Assembly: GCA_028291365.1 (NCBI GenBank)
Contig: JAQGIE010000218.1
Coordinates: forward strand, 1 to 49,840
DNA length: 49,840 bases
DNA from: Rhodospirillales bacterium
GTDB taxonomy: Bacteria; Pseudomonadota; Alphaproteobacteria; BOG-932; Roseiterribacteraceae
Reading direction: 5' to 3'
Part shown: in pieces, positions 23,431-32,122 of the stretch
How positions within the stretch are numbered: the stretch's first letter is position 1
Layout: every line of letters begins with the position of its first letter
Position numbers and translations under genes: made by a program
The notes under the pieces: generated by a model
What the model saw: only the letters and a program-made list of their open reading frames with translations
The model's database searches: none
What the model was told of the DNA's origin: nothing

Positions 23431-24645
23431 ATGTCGCCCAACCATCTTTCCGAAGCGCTGACCCTGATCGCTGCGCGCGTCGAGCCGGTCACGGAAATCG
23501 AGCACGTCGCCCTGACCGACGCGATCGGCCGCGCACTGGCGACCGACATTCGTGCCGCCCTGACCCTGCCGCCGTTCGACAATACCGGCGTCGACGGTTG
23601 GGCCTTCCGCCGCGGCGACGTCACGGCCGAGACGAATGCGCGGCTGCGCGTCGCCGGTGAGAGCGCCGCCGGCATTCCCTTTGCCGGCGAGCTGCCGGCC
23701 GGCGGCACGACGCGCATTTCGACCGGCGCGGTGATCCCGAACGGTGCCGATACGGTCGTGATGCAGGAAGATTGCGAGCGCGACGGCGACGCGATCGTGC
23801 TGCGCAGCGTGCCCAAGCTCGGCGCCCATATTCGCCGGGCCGGGGAAGACATTCGCGCCGGCGACGTCGCGCTTGCAGCGGGCCGTCGACTGGCGCCGCA
23901 GGATCTGGCGCTGCTTTTGTCGCTGGGCGAGCGCGACGCGCCGGTGCGGCGCAAGCTGCGCGTCGGCATCATTTCGACCGGCACCGAACTGCGCACGCTC
24001 GACGACGGCAAGGGCCCGCCGCTTTCGGGCCAGATCTTCGATTCCAACCGGCCGATGCTGGCCGCGATGCTGCGGCGCTGGCCGGTCGACATCGAAACCC
24101 TGCCGATCCTGCGCGACGATCGCGGCGCCACCGAGCGCGCGCTGCTCGAGGCGTCGGCGCGCTTCGACCTGCTGCTCACCACCGGCGGCGTGTCGGTCGG
24201 CGATCACGATCACGTGCGCCCCAGCGTCGAGGCGCTGGGCGAAATCCTGTTCTGGCGTCTGTCCATCCGGCCGGGGCGGCCGGTGCTGCTCGGCCGTGTC
24301 GGCAACGCGCATGTGCTGGGCCTGCCGGGAAATCCGGTCTCGGTCGCGGTGATTTTCGCGCTGCTCGGCCGCGCCGTGCTGAGCGCGCTGGCGGGGTTCG
24401 ATGCGCCGCGTTTCGTGCGCCTGCCGGTCGCGCTCGACAGCGCCCATACCAAGCCGGCGCGGCTCAACGAATTCGTTCGCGCGCGCATCGAGAATGGCCG
24501 CGCCGTTCTGTATCGCGCGCAAGGCTCGAACCTGCTGACCTCGCTCGCGTGGAGCGATGGTCTATGCGACCTGCCGGCCGGCCGCGACGCCTTCGCGCCC
24601 GGCGACGTGGTCGACTTCCTGCCGTTCAGCGGGTTGTTCGACTGA
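23431..24645 (+). CDS. moeA: Molybdopterin molybdotransferase MoeA, copy 2
   Basis: 404 residues, the same length as the first copy but clearly diverged. It has PPFDNTGVDGWAF, STGAVIPNGADTVVMQED, DSNRPML, the canonical loop TTGGVSVGDHDHV (altered in copy 1) and GLPGNPVSVAV. It inserts molybdate into adenylylated molybdopterin. It is followed after two bases by a TSUP permease gene. Having one copy in the mob operon and another here suggests specialisation for different cofactor end products or enzymes, which is inference. Confidence 0.93.
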   Translation: MSPNHLSEALTLIAARVEPVTEIEHVALTDAIGRALATDIRAALTLPPFDNTGVDGWAFRRGDVTAETNARLRVAGESAAGIPFAGELPAGGTTRISTGAVIPNGADTVVMQEDCERDGDAIVLRSVPKLGAHIRRAGEDIRAGDVALAAGRRLAPQDLALLLSLGERDAPVRRKLRVGIISTGTELRTLDDGKGPPLSGQIFDSNRPMLAAMLRRWPVDIETLPILRDDRGATERALLEASARFDLLLTTGGVSVGDHDHVRPSVEALGEILFWRLSIRPGRPVLLGRVGNAHVLGLPGNPVSVAVIFALLGRAVLSALAGFDAPRFVRLPVALDSAHTKPARLNEFVRARIENGRAVLYRAQGSNLLTSLAWSDGLCDLPAGRDAFAPGDVVDFLPFSGLFD

Positions 24646-24647
24646 CG

Positions 24648-25457
24648 ATGGAGTTCGTGACGAGCGAAACGCTGGGGCTGCTGGTTGCAGCCGCGCTTTT
24701 TGCCGGCTTTGTCGATGCGATTGCAGGCGGCGGCGGTTTGATCGCGGTGCCGGCCCTGTTGTGGGCGGGACTGCCGCCCGCAATGGCGATCGGCACCAAC
24801 AAGGCGCAGGCCGTGTTCGGCACCAGCAGCGCCGTTCTCACCTTTCACCGGCGCGGTCATCTCGACATTCGCGATGCTGGCGCCGCCGTTGCAGCGACCG
24901 CAATCGGCGCTGCGCTCGGCGGTTGGGCGTTACGCCTGATCGATGCGAGTCTGCTGGCCGGAATCATTCCGGTGCTGCTGATCGGCGTCGCGCTGTTGTT
25001 CCTGTTCGGTCCGCGCCTCAGCGACGAGGACGCGCGCAGCCGTCTGTCGATGGCTGCGTTCGCGGGCACGCTGGCGCCGGCGATCGGCTTTTATGACGGG
25101 TTCTTCGGGCCTGGCGCCGGATCGTTTTTTACCATCGCTTTCGTGGTGCTGCGCGGATACGGGCTGCGGCGCGCGACGGCAAACGCCAAGCTGCTGAACC
25201 TGACCTCGAACCTCGTATCGCTGATCGTGCTGGCTGAATCGGGCCAGGTCATTTGGACGATCGGCCTGTCGATGGCCGTGTCGCAGCTGGTCGGCGGCTG
25301 GCTCGGCTCACGCGCTGCGATTCATTTCGGCGCCAATCTGATCCGGCCGATGCTGATTGTCGTGTCGCTGTCGATGACGGGGAAACTGCTCGCCAACGAG
25401 CACCATCCGATCCGCCTGTGGTTCGACCGGCAGGTCGTTCAGCGAACCGCGTCGTAA
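24648..25457 (+). CDS. TSUP family (TauE/SafE) membrane permease
   Basis: 269 residues, about eight membrane segments, in two repeated halves. AGFVDAIAGGGGLIAVPALLWAGLPP in the first half and GFYDGFFGPGAGSFFTIAF in the second are the signature blocks of TSUP anion exporters, which move sulfite, sulfonates or related oxyanions. The ATG lies two bases after the moeA2 stop, so the two are coupled. The substrate could be a sulfur or molybdenum oxyanion, but nothing in the sequence decides this. Its end overlaps the convergent solute-binding protein gene by 19 bp. Confidence 0.88.
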   Translation: MEFVTSETLGLLVAAALFAGFVDAIAGGGGLIAVPALLWAGLPPAMAIGTNKAQAVFGTSSAVLTFHRRGHLDIRDAGAAVAATAIGAALGGWALRLIDASLLAGIIPVLLIGVALLFLFGPRLSDEDARSRLSMAAFAGTLAPAIGFYDGFFGPGAGSFFTIAFVVLRGYGLRRATANAKLLNLTSNLVSLIVLAESGQVIWTIGLSMAVSQLVGGWLGSRAAIHFGANLIRPMLIVVSLSMTGKLLANEHHPIRLWFDRQVVQRTAS

Positions 25458-26446
25458 AAGCGGAACTCGAACAGCTCGTCGAGCTTGGTCGGTTTCGGCA
25501 ATGCGCCGAGTTCGACCATGAAATCCTGCAGCGCCGACGTGCCGGCGAGAATGCGGCGCGGATCGCCGACGAAACGCGGCGTCTCGTTCAGCAGCGCGCG
25601 CTTGAGCGTCGCGGGCTGGACCAGGCCGCGGCCGAGAAAGAAACCGAGATGCTCGGTGGTGCGGTCGGGATCGGCAGGGATGAATTTCAGCGCCCGCGCA
25701 TGCAGCGCGACCAGCGACTGGACCGCCTCGCTCCGCATCGCGATGGCGTTTTCGCTGGCGACCACCACGGCGCCGGGCTGGCCCGGAAACATCGCGCCGT
25801 TCGGCACCAGCGTGCGCGCGCCCGCATCGCGCTCCTGCACGATGGTGAGGATCGGTTCGAGGATCGAGGCGGCGTCGACGGCACCCGCCAGCAATTGTTG
25901 CTGGACCGCGTCTTCGCCGACCCCGATCACTTCGACGTCGCTCGGCGGGATCCTGGCGATGCGCAGCAGCCAGTAGCGCAACACCGCGTCGGGCACCGAA
26001 CCCTGCGGCAGGGTCGCGATCTTGGCGGCGCGGCCCTCGCGTTCGCGGAAGCGGCGGAACGAACCGGCCGGGTCCTGGGAGTCATAGTCGCGCGCCAGCG
26101 TTCCGCGCCCGACCAGCGCCACCTGATCGACCACGTTCGACGCGACCACACGCTGCGGCAGGCCGCGCGAGCGCGCCACCAGCGCCGGCCCGACGCCGAC
26201 ATAGGCGATGTCGAGCGAGTCCGCCGCCATCGCCTGCACCATCGCGGGCCCCGACGAGAACGGCGACAATTTGAGTTCGAGATTCTGCGACGCGGCCCAG
26301 CCCTCGCCCGCCAGCACGAACAGCGGCGTCATCGGCAGGATCGGAATATAGCCGACGCGCAACAAGGTCGTCGCGGCGCGCGCCGGCGCCACGCGCGACG
26401 CGACCGAAGCGGCCAGGCCGGCGCGCAGCAGGTCGCGACGGCGCAT
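25439..26446 (-). CDS. Orphan NMT1/TauA-like solute-binding protein
   Basis: 335 residues with a twin-arginine type signal (MRRRDLLRAGLAASVASRVAPARA). The mature part starts LLRVGYIPILPMTPLFVLAGEGW and contains MVQAMAADSLDIAYVGVGPAL, which is the layout of periplasmic binding proteins for sulfonates, nitrate or thiamine precursors. No permease or ATPase gene is nearby. It overlaps the stop of apbC by one base (TAATG), so it is co-transcribed with that Fe-S carrier gene. The ligand is unknown. Confidence 0.88.
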   Translation of the reverse strand: MRRRDLLRAGLAASVASRVAPARAATTLLRVGYIPILPMTPLFVLAGEGWAASQNLELKLSPFSSGPAMVQAMAADSLDIAYVGVGPALVARSRGLPQRVVASNVVDQVALVGRGTLARDYDSQDPAGSFRRFREREGRAAKIATLPQGSVPDAVLRYWLLRIARIPPSDVEVIGVGEDAVQQQLLAGAVDAASILEPILTIVQERDAGARTLVPNGAMFPGQPGAVVVASENAIAMRSEAVQSLVALHARALKFIPADPDRTTEHLGFFLGRGLVQPATLKRALLNETPRFVGDPRRILAGTSALQDFMVELGALPKPTKLDELFEFRFYDAVR

Positions 26447-27555
26447 TATGAAATACTGATGCGGGGCGGTGCCTTGGCGCCTGCCCCGCCTTCGAGCTTG
26501 GCGAGCACGCGTTCGGCGATGGCGCGATAGGCGGCGGCGTGCGGCCCGTCGGGCTGTTCGAGCATGATCGGACGGCCTTCATCCGAGGTGCGCCGAATGT
26601 CGGCGTGCAGCGGAATCTCGCCGAGGAAGTCGACGCCGAGACGGTACGCTTCGTCGCGTGCGCCGCCATGGCCGAAAATATGCGCCTCGTGCCCGCAATT
26701 AGGACAGACATAGGTCGACATGTTCTCGACCACGCCGAGGATCGGGATCGCGACTTTCTTGAACATCGACACGGCGCGGGTCGCGTCGATCAGCGCCAGA
26801 TCCTGTGGCGTCGACACCACCACCGCGCCCGAGAGCGGCGCCTGCTGCGAGATGGTGAGCTGCGCGTCGCCGGTGCCCGGCGGCATGTCGATGACGAGAA
26901 TGTCGAGCGGCGCCCACGCCACTTCGCGCATCAGCTGGTTCAGCGCGCCCTGCACCATCGGCCCGCGCCAGATCATCGCCTGGTCTTCCGGCACCAGCAG
27001 CCCGATCGTCATCGCCTTGAGGCCGAAGGCGAGCATGGGTTGGAGCATCTTGTTGCCGGTGACCTCGGGCTTGCCCTTGAGCCCGAGAATGCGGTGCTGC
27101 GACGGGCCGTAAATGTCGGCGTCGAGCACGCCGACTTTTTGGCCGAGCCCGGCCAGCGCCAGCGCCAGATTGGCGGCGGTGGTCGATTTCCCGACGCCGC
27201 CTTTGCCCGATGCGACCGCGATCACGTGGCGCACCCCGTCGAGCGGACGCTTGGCCGGCTGCTGCGGCGGGTGCGCATGCGCGCGCGGCGCGGCGGCAGG
27301 TGCGGCCGCGGGCGCGGCAGCTTTGGCCGCGGTCAGCACGACATGGACGCGTTCGATGCCGGGCAGTTCCGCGATGGCGTGTTCGGCTTCGGCGCGCGGC
27401 TTTTCCAGCTCGGCGGCGCGCGCCGGGTTGATCTCGATCGCGATCGAGGCACGCCCCGCGGCGATCGTGACGCCCGCGATCGAAGCAGGATCAAAGAAGC
27501 GGCCCAGCAGAGCGCGGACCTGGTCGGAAGAAGGCTGTTCCATCGCGTAAGGCAT
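26446..27555 (-). CDS. apbC: Iron-sulfur carrier ATPase ApbC/Mrp
   Basis: 369 residues. An N-terminal MIP18/DUF59 domain (about 8-75), an Ala/Pro-rich linker (76-105), then a ParA-like ATPase with ASGKGGVGKSTTAANLAL, DADIYGPSQHRILG and DMPPGTGDAQL, and the Fe-S binding CPNC motif (YVCPNCGHEAHIFG). It delivers Fe-S clusters to target enzymes. Two ATGs are possible, 27555 and 27543. The G-rich arm of a hairpin repeat ends directly before the first. One-base overlap with the downstream binding-protein gene. Confidence 0.93.
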   Translation of the reverse strand: MPYAMEQPSSDQVRALLGRFFDPASIAGVTIAAGRASIAIEINPARAAELEKPRAEAEHAIAELPGIERVHVVLTAAKAAAPAAAPAAAPRAHAHPPQQPAKRPLDGVRHVIAVASGKGGVGKSTTAANLALALAGLGQKVGVLDADIYGPSQHRILGLKGKPEVTGNKMLQPMLAFGLKAMTIGLLVPEDQAMIWRGPMVQGALNQLMREVAWAPLDILVIDMPPGTGDAQLTISQQAPLSGAVVVSTPQDLALIDATRAVSMFKKVAIPILGVVENMSTYVCPNCGHEAHIFGHGGARDEAYRLGVDFLGEIPLHADIRRTSDEGRPIMLEQPDGPHAAAYRAIAERVLAKLEGGAGAKAPPRISIS

Positions 27556-27630
27556 ATCCCCCGCGAAAGCGGGGGTCCATGCGTACGCTTGCCCCCCCCG
27601 GGCGTGGATCCCCGCTTGCGCGGGGAATTG
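27556..27630. repeat. Paired CCCCGC hairpin repeat between RND adaptor and apbC genes
   Basis: Left unit 27556-27579 (ATCCCCCGCGAAAGCGGGGGTCCA) and right unit 27605-27630 (TGGATCCCCGC, TTG, GCGGGGAATTG) in inverted orientation. It ends two bases before the RND adaptor stop codon and starts at the base next to the apbC ATG, so it fills the whole intergenic space. Confidence 0.8.
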
Positions 27631-27631
27631 A

Positions 27632-28711
27632 TTACGGAGCCGCGGCTTCCTTGGGATCCACCGGCGTACCCGGGAACAGGTTCTGCAAACCGCTGATGAT
27701 CAGACGGTCGCCCGCGAAGACGCCTTCAGTCACCAGCTGCGAGGCCTTGAAGACGCTGCCCAGCTTGATCTGGCGTTCTTCGACCTTGTTGTCCTTGCTG
27801 ACGACGTAAACGAACTTACCCTGCTGGTTCGAGCCCAAGGCCGCTTGCGGCACGAGCAAGCCGTTGGGCTCGTCGCGCAGCTTGACGCGTACATGCACGA
27901 ACTGGCCCGGCAGCACGGTCTTGCGTGAATTACGGAACACGCCGCGCATCGTGACCGTGCCGGTGGCACGATCGACCGAGTTGTCGACGAAATCGAGATG
28001 GCCGACCGCCACCGGCTCGTCGGCGCCCGGCATCAACAGCTGCGTTTCGACCTGGCCGACCACGCGCGCCTGGTTGATCTCGCTCAGCTCGGCGTCGCTT
28101 GGGGTGAAGAAGGCGTAGACCGGATCGAACTGCACCAGCGAGGTCAGCTTGGTGTTCACTTCGCTGACCAGGCCGCCGACGTCGATCTCGGTCCGGCCGA
28201 CGCGGCCGGGAAACGGCGCCTTCACCGTCGTATATTCGAGGTTGAGCTGCGCCTGGCGCAGCGCCGCCTCGTCCTGGTGCAATTGCGACACCTGCTGGTC
28301 GAGCGTCTGGCGCGAGGAGAAGCCGCGGGCCGCGAGCGGTTCGGTACGCGCGACGTTCTTCTTCGACAGCTCCACCGCCGCCTGGGCCCGCTGCAGCGCG
28401 GTCTGATAGTCGCGCGGATCGATCTGGTACAGGACTTCGCCGGCATCGACGTCGCTGCCTTCCTTGACCTTGCGCTCGGCGAGATAGCCGGTGACGCGCG
28501 CGCGCACGTCGATCGTGTTGATGGCGCGCGTGAAGCCGACGAACTCCCGATAGATCGGCACGTTTCGCGGGCCGATGGTGATGACGGGCACGGGAATTGG
28601 CGGCCGCGCGGGCTGCGCCTGCTGTTTGCGCGCGTGTGGCATCAAGATCCACCCTGCGGCGGCTATGGCCACCACCATCAGGGCGGCCAGAACGATACGC
28701 CTGCGGTTCAT
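27632..28711 (-). CDS. RND efflux periplasmic adaptor (AcrA/MexA-like)
   Basis: 359 residues from the ATG at 28711, which has GGAGA at proper spacing. An earlier in-frame ATG at 28732 overlaps the pump stop. An N-terminal membrane anchor (IVLAALMVVAIAAAGWIL) is followed by a lipoyl/hairpin region (DVRARVTGYLAERKVKEGSDVDAGEVLYQIDPRDY, TTVKAPFPGRVGR) and a beta-barrel domain (TMRGVFRN, VLPGQFVHVRV). It links the inner membrane pump to an outer membrane channel. It follows the pump gene in the same operon. No outer-membrane factor gene is present in the window. Confidence 0.93.
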   Translation of the reverse strand: MNRRRIVLAALMVVAIAAAGWILMPHARKQQAQPARPPIPVPVITIGPRNVPIYREFVGFTRAINTIDVRARVTGYLAERKVKEGSDVDAGEVLYQIDPRDYQTALQRAQAAVELSKKNVARTEPLAARGFSSRQTLDQQVSQLHQDEAALRQAQLNLEYTTVKAPFPGRVGRTEIDVGGLVSEVNTKLTSLVQFDPVYAFFTPSDAELSEINQARVVGQVETQLLMPGADEPVAVGHLDFVDNSVDRATGTVTMRGVFRNSRKTVLPGQFVHVRVKLRDEPNGLLVPQAALGSNQQGKFVYVVSKDNKVEERQIKLGSVFKASQLVTEGVFAGDRLIISGLQNLFPGTPVDPKEAAAP

Positions 28712-28724
28712 TCTTCTTCTCCGA

Positions 28725-31700
28725 TCAATCATGGCCGACGGGCACGGCGCCGTGTGGCGCCTGCAGCCGGTGAGCTTCGAGGTCCGCCGCTTCCTGCTCG
28801 AGTTCGGCGAAGCGCTTGCGCTCGCGCATGGTCTCGATGAGCGAGAAGAAAACCGGGACCGAAATCAGGCTGAGCACCGTCGCCGCCAGCATGCCGCCGA
28901 ACACGGTGGTGCCCAGCGACTGGCGGCTCGACGCGCCCGCGCCCGTCGCGACCACCAGCGGCACGACGCCGAGGATGAAGGCGAAGGCGGTCATCAAGAT
29001 CGGCCGCAGGCGCAGACGCGCCGCTTCGACCGCGGCCATGACGACAGGCATGTTTTCCCGTTCGCGACGCTCTTTGGCGAACTCGACGATCAGAATCGCG
29101 TTCTTCGCCGCCAGGCCGATCAGCATGACGAGGCCGATCTGCCCATAGATGTCGAGCGCCATGCCGCGAATCGTGAGCGCGGCCAGCGCGCCGAGCAACG
29201 CGAGCGGCACGGCGAGCATGATGATGACGGGCAGGATCCAGCTTTCATATTGCGCGGCGAGGAACAGGAACACGAAGACCAGCGCCAGCGCGAAGATCAG
29301 CGGCGCCAGGTCGCCCGCGCGCAGCTGCTGGAAGGTGACGCCGGTCCAGCTGTAGGTGATGCCCGGCGGCAGGACCTGCTGCGCCACTTCCTCCATCGCC
29401 TTGATCGCGTCGCCCGAGCTGTAGCCCGGCGCCGGACCGCCATTGATGAGAATCGAGCGGTACAGATTGTAGTGCGTGACGATGTCGGGACCGACGATCG
29501 GATGTGCTTCGGCGACCGCTGACAGCGGCACCATGCTGCCGCTGCGATTGCGCGCATAGAGCTGGGTAATGTCGGTCTCGTTGGCGCGGTTCTGCGACTC
29601 GGCCTGCAGGATGACGCGGTAGACGCGACCGAACAGGTTGAAGTCGTTGACGTAGAGCGAGCCGAGATAGATCTGCAGCGTCTGGAACACGTCGGTCAGC
29701 GTCAGGCCCTGCAACTTGGCCTTCTGGCGGTCGACGTCGAGATACATCTGCGGCACCTGGTCGGAGTAGAGCGAGAACACGCCCGCCATTTCCGGCCGCT
29801 GCCGCGCCCGCGCGATCAGCTCCTGCGCCACCTTGCCCAACGTCTGCGAACCGACGCCCTGCAGGTCCTGCAACTGAAATTCGAATCCGCCCGACACCGA
29901 CAGACCCTGGATCGACGGCGGCTGGATCGCGAAGACGCGCGCGTCGCTGATCTGGAAGAATTGCTGGTTGAGGTTGTTGATGATGGTCTTGATGTCAGGC
30001 CGGTCCCCGTAGGGCGCCAGACGCCCGAACTTGATGCCGGCATTGGGCTGGCTGACGCCCGAGATGAAGTTGTAGCCGTCGACTTCGACCGCGTTCACCA
30101 CGCCCGGCTGCTTCATCATGATCTCGAGCACGCGCTGGCTGACCTTTTCGGTCCGCTCGAGCGACGAGCCGTCCGGTCCCTGAATCGCGACGATGAAATA
30201 GCCCTGGTCTTCGTCGGGCAGGAACGCGGTCGGCAACGAGCGCACCAGCCCGAAGGCGATGACGATGCCGACCAGGAAGAAGGCGACGACCCAGCGCCAG
30301 CGCTGCACCGCCCCCGCCAGACGATTGGCGTAGCCTTCGCGGAAGGCGTTGAAGTTGCGGTTGAACCAGCGGAACGGACCGAAGGTCGGCTGGTCGTCGC
30401 CCTTGCGCAGCAACACCGCGCACAAAGCCGGCGACAAGGTCAGTGAATTGATCGCCGACAGGAACACCGAGATCGCGATGGTCAGCGCGAACTGGTTGTA
30501 GAGCGCGCCGGAGATACCGGGGATGAAGGCCACCGGCACGAACACCGCCATCAGCACCGCGGTGGTGGCGATGATGGGCGCGGTGACTTCGGCCATCGCG
30601 TCCTTGGCCGCCTGCATCGGCTTCTTGCCCATTTCCAGCTGACGCTGGACGTTTTCGACCACCACGATTGCGTCGTCGACGACGAGGCCGATCGCCAGCA
30701 ACATGCCGAGCAGGCTGACCGTGTTGATGCTGAATCCGAACACCAGCATCAGCGCGAAGGTACCGATCAGCGACACCGGGATGGTGACCGCCGGAATGAT
30801 CGTGGCGCGCCAGCTCTGCAGGAAGATGAATACGACCAGGAACACCAACAGCATCGCTTCGAACAGCGTGTGTGCCACTTCGGTGATCGAGTCGCGCACG
30901 AAGCTCGTCGTGTCATAGACGATCGTGTAGTCGACGCCGCTGGGGAAGCGCGTCTTGATCTTGTCCATCTCGGCGCGGATGCCTTCGGCCATCGAGAAGG
31001 CGTTCGAACCGGGCAGCTGGAAGATCGGCACCGCGACGCCGGGCTGGCCTTTGAGCTTGGCGGTCGAGCCGTAATCCTGGGCGCCGAGTTCGATGCGCGC
31101 CACGTCATGCAGCCGCACCACGCGGCCACTGTCATCGGTGCGCAACACGATGTCGCCGAACTGCTCGGCCGAGGTCAGACGGCCCTGGGTATTGACCTGA
31201 ATCTGGAAGGCGGCGCCGCCCGGCGGCATCGGCGGCGCGCCGATGCGGCCGGCCGCGACCTGCACGTTCTGCTCGAGCACCGCCTGCTGCACGTCCTGCG
31301 CGGCGATGCCCAGCGACGCCATCCGGTCCGGATTCAACCAGACGCGCATGGAGTAGCGCTTTTCACCGAAGATCAGCGCGTCGCCGACGCCTTTCACGCG
31401 CTTCAGCGCGTCGACGATCTGGATGTTGGCGTAGTTCGACAGGAACAGCGCATCGCGGCTGTTGTCGGGCGAATAGAGATTGACCACCAGCGCCACCGAG
31501 GGCTGGCGCTTCTGGGTCACGACGCCGCCGCGATTGACGATGTCGGGCAGCTGCGGCGAAGCGCGGGTAACGCGGTTCTGCACGTCGACCGCCGCGATCG
31601 CCACGTCGGTACCGATGTCGAACGTGACGTTGATCGTCGCGGTGCCGTCATTGGCCGCGGTCGAGGCGATATAGAGCATGTGCTCGACGCCGTTCACCTG

Positions 31701-31907
31701 GCTTTCGATCGGTGTCGTGACCGTGTCGGCCACGACCTCGGCCGAGGCGCCCGGATAGGCAGCGGTAACCGTGACCTGCGGCGGGATGATTTCAGGGAAC
31801 TGCGCGATCGGCAGGATCAACATGCAGATCGACCCGGCCAGCACGAAAATCATCGCGATGACCGCCGAGAAGATCGGCCGTTCAATGAAGAAATTGACCA
31901 TGCGCAA
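28725..31907 (-). CDS. RND multidrug efflux pump, HAE1 family (AcrB/MexB-like)
   Basis: 1060-residue proton-driven inner membrane pump. It begins FFIERPIFSAVIAMIFVLAGSI, has the first periplasmic domain, and shows the proton relay region LLAIGLVVDDAIVVVENVQR (near 395-415) and the second-half IGLVMLIGLAAKNAILIVEFAKE. Length and motifs match HAE1 pumps that export drugs, dyes and solvents. Transcribed first, with the adaptor 13 bp downstream. The upstream gap (31908-32118) contains a hairpin and a repeat fragment but no regulator gene, so local control is not evident. Confidence 0.95.
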   Translation of the reverse strand: MRMVNFFIERPIFSAVIAMIFVLAGSICMLILPIAQFPEIIPPQVTVTAAYPGASAEVVADTVTTPIESQVNGVEHMLYIASTAANDGTATINVTFDIGTDVAIAAVDVQNRVTRASPQLPDIVNRGGVVTQKRQPSVALVVNLYSPDNSRDALFLSNYANIQIVDALKRVKGVGDALIFGEKRYSMRVWLNPDRMASLGIAAQDVQQAVLEQNVQVAAGRIGAPPMPPGGAAFQIQVNTQGRLTSAEQFGDIVLRTDDSGRVVRLHDVARIELGAQDYGSTAKLKGQPGVAVPIFQLPGSNAFSMAEGIRAEMDKIKTRFPSGVDYTIVYDTTSFVRDSITEVAHTLFEAMLLVFLVVFIFLQSWRATIIPAVTIPVSLIGTFALMLVFGFSINTVSLLGMLLAIGLVVDDAIVVVENVQRQLEMGKKPMQAAKDAMAEVTAPIIATTAVLMAVFVPVAFIPGISGALYNQFALTIAISVFLSAINSLTLSPALCAVLLRKGDDQPTFGPFRWFNRNFNAFREGYANRLAGAVQRWRWVVAFFLVGIVIAFGLVRSLPTAFLPDEDQGYFIVAIQGPDGSSLERTEKVSQRVLEIMMKQPGVVNAVEVDGYNFISGVSQPNAGIKFGRLAPYGDRPDIKTIINNLNQQFFQISDARVFAIQPPSIQGLSVSGGFEFQLQDLQGVGSQTLGKVAQELIARARQRPEMAGVFSLYSDQVPQMYLDVDRQKAKLQGLTLTDVFQTLQIYLGSLYVNDFNLFGRVYRVILQAESQNRANETDITQLYARNRSGSMVPLSAVAEAHPIVGPDIVTHYNLYRSILINGGPAPGYSSGDAIKAMEEVAQQVLPPGITYSWTGVTFQQLRAGDLAPLIFALALVFVFLFLAAQYESWILPVIIMLAVPLALLGALAALTIRGMALDIYGQIGLVMLIGLAAKNAILIVEFAKERRERENMPVVMAAVEAARLRLRPILMTAFAFILGVVPLVVATGAGASSRQSLGTTVFGGMLAATVLSLISVPVFFSLIETMRERKRFAELEQEAADLEAHRLQAPHGAVPVGHD

Positions 31908-32040
31908 GCTCTCCTCGGCCCCGGACCCAAACGTCCATCAGCCGGGGCGCACTGAACCGATCCGTACAGTTCCCGTCAAGGAACCTTCAACAACGCTGCC
32001 GCACGTGGCAGGCGCGTCACAGTTGGATCGAAGCACGAAC

Positions 32041-32072
32041 GACAAGGGCCGCCCGCTCGGGCGGCCCTTGTC
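32041..32072. terminator. GC-rich hairpin, possible terminator
   Basis: A perfect 14-bp stem, GACAAGGGCCGCCC against GGGCGGCCCTTGTC with loop GCTC. It lies downstream of the 2-oxoacid oxidoreductase operon, before the RND operon promoter. No long T-run follows on either strand, so strength as an intrinsic terminator is uncertain. The remaining sequence of 31908-32040 shows no gene. Confidence 0.5.
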
Positions 32073-32080
32073 TCACATCT

Positions 32081-32122
32081 AAGTGGTTCGCGAGAAAAGT
32101 GGTTCGCGGGAAAACGCGCTAG
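32081..32122. repeat. Dispersed hairpin repeat, degenerate copy ending in CTAG
   Basis: AGTGGTTCGCGAG then AAAGTGGTTCGCGGG, then the AAAACGCG-CTAG tail shared with the copies at 41-170 and 45230-45315. The CTAG (32119-32122) forms the TAG stop of the minus-strand korB. Confidence 0.7.

Noticed and set aside
22125-24182. A 685-codon minus-strand frame containing the metallo-beta-lactamase
   Set aside because: Only the last 252 codons match a family. The upstream part runs antisense through moeA2 and across the DUF1761 gene.
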